Source of the DNA: Alteraurantiacibacter hainanensis
GTDB lineage: Bacteria > Pseudomonadota > Alphaproteobacteria > Sphingomonadales > Sphingomonadaceae
Length of the DNA: 64,000 nucleotides
NCBI RefSeq assembly: GCF_036321025.1
Contig: NZ_JAZAPB010000002.1
Location: 1,550,001 to 1,614,000 of the forward strand
Direction of reading: 5' to 3'
Part shown: in pieces, positions 59,703-64,000 of the stretch
How positions within the stretch are numbered: the stretch's first letter is position 1
How the letters are laid out: the number at the start of each line of letters is the position of its first letter
Position numbers and translations under genes: made by a program
The notes under the pieces: generated by a model
What the model saw: only the letters and a program-made list of their open reading frames with translations
What the model was told of the DNA's origin: nothing
The model's database searches: none

Positions 59703-61343
59703 CTAAACCAGTCGAGACTGCTCCAGCGCTGCTGCTATAAATCCACTGAACAAGGGGTGCGGATCGAACGGTCGACTCTTCAATTCCGGATGGAACTGGA
59801 CACCGACGAACCAGGGGTGATCCGGCCTTTCGACAATTTCGGGCAGCAATCCATCGGGTGACATTCCGGAAAAGATCAATCCGCCACGCTCCAGCGGCTC
59901 CATGTAGGCCGAGTTGACCTCGTAACGGTGGCGATGGCGCTCTGAAATGGACGTCGCCCCGCCGTAGATGTTCGAAACACGGCTGTTTCCTGCCAGCTTC
60001 GCCTCGTAGGCGCCCAGGCGCATCGTTCCGCCAAGATCGGTTTCGGCAGACCGCTTTTGCAGGCCTTCCTTGCTCATCCACTCGGTGATGATGCCCACGA
60101 CAGGTTCCGGCGTCTCGCCGAACTCCGTCGAGGAAGCGCTCATGAACCCGGCCGTATTGCGCGCGCCCTCGATGCACGCCATCTGCATGCCAAGGCAGAT
60201 GCCGAAGAACGGCACCTTGCGCTCGCGCGCGAAGCGGACCGAGGCGATCTTGCCCTCCGACCCGCGTTCGCCGAACCCGCCGGGCACCAGGATGCCGTGC
60301 AGCGGCTCCAGCGCGGCGGCAATCTCACTGTCGTCCTGCTCGAACACTTCGGCATCGATCCACCGGATGTTGACCTTCGTGCGATTGGCCATGCCGCCAT
60401 GGACCAGCGCCTCGTTCAGAGACTTGTAGGCATCGGGCAGGCCCACGTACTTGCCCACGACGCCGATGGTGACCTCGCCCTCGGGATGCTCGTAGCGGTC
60501 GACGACGTCTACCCAGCGCGCCATGTCGGGCGGATTGGAAGTGCCAAGCATTCCGAAATGGCGCAGCACCTCGCTGTCCAGCCCTTCGTTATGGTATTGC
60601 TGCGGGACGGCGTAGATGCTCGTCGCATCGAGCGCGGGGATCACGGATTCCTTGCGCACGTTGCAGAAGTTGGCGATCTTCTGCCGCTCGCTTTCGGGCA
60701 AGGGGTGTTCGCACCGGCACAGCAGCACATCGGGCTTGATACCGAGCGAAGCCAGCTCGCGCACGGAGTGCTGCGTGGGTTTGGTCTTCAACTCGCCGGC
60801 TGCAGCGATGTAGGGCACCAGGGTAACGTGGACGGAGACGGTCTGGTCCGGCTCCAGCTCGTTACGCAGCTGGCGAATGGCTTCCATGAACGGCAGGCTC
60901 TCGATGTCGCCCACCGTGCCGCCGATCTCGCACAGGATGAAATCGTGATCGCCCTGGTCGGCCAGCGCGAATTCCTTGATCGCGTCCGTTACATGCGGGA
61001 TCACCTGCACCGTGGCGCCCAGGTAATCGCCGCGGCGTTCCTTGGCGATGATGTCGCGATAGACCCGGCCCGAGGTGATGTTGTCGTTCTGGTGCGCCGA
61101 AACGCCGGTGAAGCGTTCGTAGTGTCCTAGGTCCAGATCGGTCTCGGCCCCGTCGTCCGTGACGTAGACCTCGCCGTGCTGATACGGGCTCATAGTGCCC
61201 GGATCGACGTTCAGGTAAGGATCGAACTTGCGGATGCGGACCTTGTACCCGCGCGCCTGGAGAAGGGCAGCAAGCGATGCCGCCATGAGACCTTTGCCGA
61301 GCGAGGAGACCACGCCGCCGGTGATAAAAATGTACCGCGCCAT
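59703..61343 (-). CDS. pyrG: CTP synthase
   Basis: 546-residue enzyme that aminates UTP to CTP. The N-terminal synthase domain starts RYIFITGGVVSSLGKGLMAA and has DPYLNVDPGTMSPYQHGEV. The C-terminal glutaminase shows the Cys nucleophile in FGICLGMQMACIE and the His-Glu pair in GVQFHPEL. Follows secG and tpiA on the same strand, a common alphaproteobacterial order. Confidence 0.97.
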   Translation of the reverse strand: MARYIFITGGVVSSLGKGLMAASLAALLQARGYKVRIRKFDPYLNVDPGTMSPYQHGEVYVTDDGAETDLDLGHYERFTGVSAHQNDNITSGRVYRDIIAKERRGDYLGATVQVIPHVTDAIKEFALADQGDHDFILCEIGGTVGDIESLPFMEAIRQLRNELEPDQTVSVHVTLVPYIAAAGELKTKPTQHSVRELASLGIKPDVLLCRCEHPLPESERQKIANFCNVRKESVIPALDATSIYAVPQQYHNEGLDSEVLRHFGMLGTSNPPDMARWVDVVDRYEHPEGEVTIGVVGKYVGLPDAYKSLNEALVHGGMANRTKVNIRWIDAEVFEQDDSEIAAALEPLHGILVPGGFGERGSEGKIASVRFARERKVPFFGICLGMQMACIEGARNTAGFMSASSTEFGETPEPVVGIITEWMSKEGLQKRSAETDLGGTMRLGAYEAKLAGNSRVSNIYGGATSISERHRHRYEVNSAYMEPLERGGLIFSGMSPDGLLPEIVERPDHPWFVGVQFHPELKSRPFDPHPLFSGFIAAALEQSRLV

Positions 61344-61433
61344 GGGAGTCGGGCCTTAAGCTCACACCCGGATTCGGCGCAAGCGCTTTGGACGATCTTT
61401 TCAACGATACAGGCGCATTGCCTGCAGAAAATC

Positions 61434-61829
61434 CTATTCGGCGATGTCCGCCAGCGGATCCTCTTCGGGCGCAGGCACCGGATCGACCGGCGCTTCCCCG
61501 TCGAGACCCGGATCGCCCGGGATCGGATCCTGCGAAGTGCTGCCCGAGGTCGTCGTCGAACGATCGAGCGTGTCATCGAAATCGCGCTGGCCGGAAACGT
61601 CGACTGCCAGGGCAGCCAGGACGATCGAAAGGGCCACGAACAGGATGGCCGACCACTTGGTGGCGCGCGAAAGGAAGTCTGCCGCACCGCGTGCCGACAT
61701 AAGGCCGCCGGGGCTGCCCCCGCCGCCGATGCCAAGGCCCCCGCCTTCGGAGCGTTGCATGAGCACGAGACCGATCAGGACCGCGGCAACGATGGCCTGG
61801 ATGACGGTGAGGAAGATGAACAGGGTCAT
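61434..61829 (-). CDS. secG: Preprotein translocase subunit SecG
   Basis: 131-residue protein with two transmembrane helices. The first helix (TLFIFLTVIQAIVAAVLIGL) and the loop VLMQRSEGGGLGIGGGGSPG are typical SecG. A long Asp/Pro-rich tail follows the second helix. Between tpiA and pyrG, as in many relatives. Confidence 0.93.
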   Translation of the reverse strand: MTLFIFLTVIQAIVAAVLIGLVLMQRSEGGGLGIGGGGSPGGLMSARGAADFLSRATKWSAILFVALSIVLAALAVDVSGQRDFDDTLDRSTTTSGSTSQDPIPGDPGLDGEAPVDPVPAPEEDPLADIAE

Positions 61830-61920
61830 GTCGGTTATCAGAACAATCTAGAAGGGAAAGTGGCGCGTGATGTAGTCGCCCGCGCCGCCAGTCACAAGGG
61901 GGCTGGCGGGAGCGCCGCGA

Positions 61921-62685
61921 TCAGGACTTGTCTTCCTGGTTGTCGGCGGCCGCCATGATGATGCCGAGAAAGCTCTCTGCCGTGAGGCTGGCGCCGCCCA
62001 CCAGAGCGCCGCCGACCTCGTCCGCAGCGAGAAGTTCGCCGGCGTTGTCCGGCTTCACCGATCCGCCGTAGAGAATGCGGACAGCCTGACCTTCCTCGCC
62101 GAACATCGCGACAAGCTTCTCGCGAATGTGGCGGTGCATGGCACCGATATCCTCGACGGTCGGCGTGCGGCCCGTGCCGATGGCCCATACGGGTTCGTAG
62201 GCCACGGTAATCTTCTCGGCGACGCCATCGCCGCCTGGCAGGGAGCCGCTGAGCTGCTGTTCGACCACGCTTTCGGCCTTGCCGGCATCCCGCTCGTCTT
62301 CCGTTTCGCCAACGCAGACGATCACGTTCATGCCCGCAGCGATTGCCGCCTCGGCCTTTTCCTTGACCAGGGCATCGCTTTCCTTGTGGTTGGCGCGACG
62401 TTCCGAGTGGCCGACGATGGTGAAACCGGCACCGGCATCCTTTACCATCGCGGCGGAGACGTCTCCGGTATGCGCGCCGCCATCGGCCGGGTGCACATCC
62501 TGCGCCCCGATACCGATCAGGTTCGCTTCCTTGCGCGTGGCGTGGATCAGCGTGAACGGCGGGGCCAGAGCCACTTCGACCTTCAGAAGCCGCTCCGCAG
62601 CCCGATCGATGGCGCGCGCTTCGGCCAGCATGGCGCGGGTGCCGTGCATTTTCCAGTTGCCGACGATGTAGGGTCGATTGGACAT
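61921..62685 (-). CDS. tpiA: Triosephosphate isomerase
   Basis: 254-residue glycolytic enzyme. Active-site segments: VGNWKMHGT (Lys), IVGHSERR (His) and VAYEPVWAIGTG (Glu). C-terminal YGGSVKPDNAGEL and GALVGGASL bind phosphate. Start 62685 (MSNRPYIVGN) is chosen. Heads the tpiA-secG-pyrG group; divergent from ppiD. Confidence 0.97.
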   Translation of the reverse strand: MSNRPYIVGNWKMHGTRAMLAEARAIDRAAERLLKVEVALAPPFTLIHATRKEANLIGIGAQDVHPADGGAHTGDVSAAMVKDAGAGFTIVGHSERRANHKESDALVKEKAEAAIAAGMNVIVCVGETEDERDAGKAESVVEQQLSGSLPGGDGVAEKITVAYEPVWAIGTGRTPTVEDIGAMHRHIREKLVAMFGEEGQAVRILYGGSVKPDNAGELLAADEVGGALVGGASLTAESFLGIIMAAADNQEDKS

Positions 62686-62922
62686 GTTTCTGCTTTTTCC
62701 GTGGATTTCAACTCGAACGCGGTGGGCGCCGAAACGCCCTTTTTGCCGCAAATACTCCGGAGCGCGCTAGTCTGCCCTCCCCTGCTTGTCAAAGCAGGTT
62801 TTGCACTTTGCGGGAAAGCTGTCGCAGCCTGTTGCGGGAGAGTCGCAGGGCGGATAAAGCGACCGCGAGACAAGGCGTGCATTTTCTCTGTCCGCCGCAC
62901 AGCTACAGAAAACGATCGATCG

Positions 62923-64000
62923 ATGATTTCCTTTTTCCGCAAGTTTTTCCAGTCGAAGATCGGCGTCGGTGTGACGCTGGCCTTCCTTGGCCTGATCGCC
63001 ATCGCATTTGCCAGCTCGGACGTGGCCAACACCGGCATGTTCGGCGGGGTTACGGGGGGCGACCGCGTGGCCGTGGTCGGCGACCGCCGCATTTCCACGA
63101 ACGACCTGAGCACCAATGCGAACAACGCACTGCAGCAGGCGCGCGCACAGGATCCGACCCTTACGATGGAAGGATTCTTTGCCCAGGGCGGACTGGACGA
63201 GGTTCTCGATCAGATGATCAGCCGCGCGGCCATCGCGGAATTCGCGCGCAGCCTGGGTCTTCGGGCGGGCAACCGCCTTGTGGACAGCGAGATCGTCAAC
63301 ATACCGGCCTTCCAGGGGCTGGACGGCTCTTTCAGCGCGGATGCTTTCCGCGAGGCGCTGCGCCGCCAGGGCCTCACCGAAAGCACGGTCCGCGACGATC
63401 TGGCCATGGGCCTTTACGCCCGCCAGCTGGTCCTGCCGATCGGCTATGGCGCTGCCCTGCCAGACAGTCTGACCCGGCGTTATGCACAGCTGATCAACGA
63501 CACCCGCATCGGCAGCGCGGCTGCTCTCACGGCCGCGGCATTCGCTCCGGAAGGAGAGCCCAGCCAGGAGCAGCTCCAGGAATACTATCAGGCCAATCGT
63601 TCCGATTACATCAGGCCCGAACGGCGCACGCTGCGCTATGTCACCTTCGATATCGAAGCGGTGGGTGACCTTCCGGCGATCACCGATGAACAGATTGCCC
63701 GGCGCTACCAGCGCGATGCACAGGTCTATTCGGCCAGCCAGCAACGCGATTTCACCCAACTCGTCGTTCCCACCGAGGCCGCGGCGCAGGCGGTGATCGA
63801 CGAGGTGCGCGGCGGCGTGTCTCTAGAGGCCTCTGCCCAGTCGAAGGGGCTGAGCACCGTCAGCCTGACCGATCAGGATCGCCAGGCCTTTGCTTCGCAG
63901 ACATCCGAGGACGTGGCCGAGGAAGCTTTCGAGGCATCGCAGGGCACCCTCGTGGGACCGGTGCGCGGTGAACTGGGATGGTACGTGCTGCGCGTCGACA
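62923..64000 (+). CDS. ppiD: PpiD-like peptidylprolyl isomerase, 3'-truncated by the window edge
   Basis: First 359 codons of a membrane-anchored periplasmic folding factor. It starts MISFFRKFFQSKIGVGVTLA with one transmembrane helix. A SurA-N-like chaperone part follows (GDRRISTNDLSTNANNALQQ, LDEVLDQMISRAAIAEF, GLTESTVRDDL). The parvulin domain begins near the window edge (GTLVGPVRGELGWYVLRVD). Divergent from tpiA, a usual alphaproteobacterial arrangement. No strong ribosome site is seen before the ATG. Confidence 0.92.
   Translation, partial: MISFFRKFFQSKIGVGVTLAFLGLIAIAFASSDVANTGMFGGVTGGDRVAVVGDRRISTNDLSTNANNALQQARAQDPTLTMEGFFAQGGLDEVLDQMISRAAIAEFARSLGLRAGNRLVDSEIVNIPAFQGLDGSFSADAFREALRRQGLTESTVRDDLAMGLYARQLVLPIGYGAALPDSLTRRYAQLINDTRIGSAAALTAAAFAPEGEPSQEQLQEYYQANRSDYIRPERRTLRYVTFDIEAVGDLPAITDEQIARRYQRDAQVYSASQQRDFTQLVVPTEAAAQAVIDEVRGGVSLEASAQSKGLSTVSLTDQDRQAFASQTSEDVAEEAFEASQGTLVGPVRGELGWYVLRVD

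Overview
The window is a 64 kb piece of a GC-rich alphaproteobacterial chromosome. Gene content and order point to the Sphingomonadales, most likely Erythrobacteraceae. The signs are the divergent ppiD / tpiA-secG-pyrG cluster, PdhB with an N-terminal lipoyl domain next to PdhA, a GyrA and ParE of alphaproteobacterial type, a large Sphingomonas-type TonB-dependent receptor, DUF1178 plus nitrilase plus glutaredoxin, and TadE/TadG-like genes. No phage, insertion sequence, integrase or CRISPR array is visible. Most of the window is core housekeeping sequence with small accessory pockets.

Layout. 1-3.4 kb: the end of parE and a soluble chemotaxis transducer. 3.5-8.6 kb: a MoxR ATPase/VWA pair, a glutathione transferase, a small exported protein, and a NamZ-like muramidase coupled to a DOMON-like protein. 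8.6-17.2 kb: tyrS, a PilZ protein, an MFS carrier, cysK, a dienelactone hydrolase, an acyl-CoA dehydrogenase coupled to hisI, comF and an NDUFAF5-like methyltransferase. 17.2-23.1 kb: ppdK and glyQ-glyS. 23.2-26.9 kb: three TraB/GumN-family paralogues. A compact regulatory module sits between the first and second: three palindromic operators, two tiny ORFs, an Xre regulator and a four-helix membrane protein. 27-33.5 kb: rplY, a small exported protein, pth and ychF. Between pth and ychF lies a block of TPR lipoprotein, PEP-CTERM protein with a sigma-54 promoter, and TPR lipoprotein. 33.6-44 kb: an exported repeat protein, gyrA, a two-gene small-protein operon, a J-domain protein, a lysoplasmalogenase-like protein, an S41 protease, trmFO, an EF-hand protein and an NDUFAF6-like protein. 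44.2-46.8 kb: three Tad-type pseudopilin-like genes. 46.9-53.1 kb: pdhA-pdhB, an FtsB-like protein, hppD, an exported hypothetical and a double-MarR regulator. 53.7-64 kb: a TonB-dependent receptor, tRNA-Arg(CCT), DUF1178-nitrilase-grxC, hsp20 under a sigma-32 promoter with a ROSE-like RNA thermometer, then pyrG-secG-tpiA and the start of ppiD.

The most interesting non-housekeeping pieces are: (1) the PEP-CTERM gene with a near-consensus sigma-54 promoter, paired upstream direct repeats and two flanking TPR lipoproteins; (2) the operator/small-ORF/Xre/membrane-protein module within the TraB/GumN cluster; (3) the hsp20 thermometer; (4) two structured intergenic regions that may encode small RNAs (about 15.54-15.72 kb and 59.38-59.54 kb); and (5) a likely ATT start codon for hisI.

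All functional calls come from reading motifs in the translated sequence. No database search was run.
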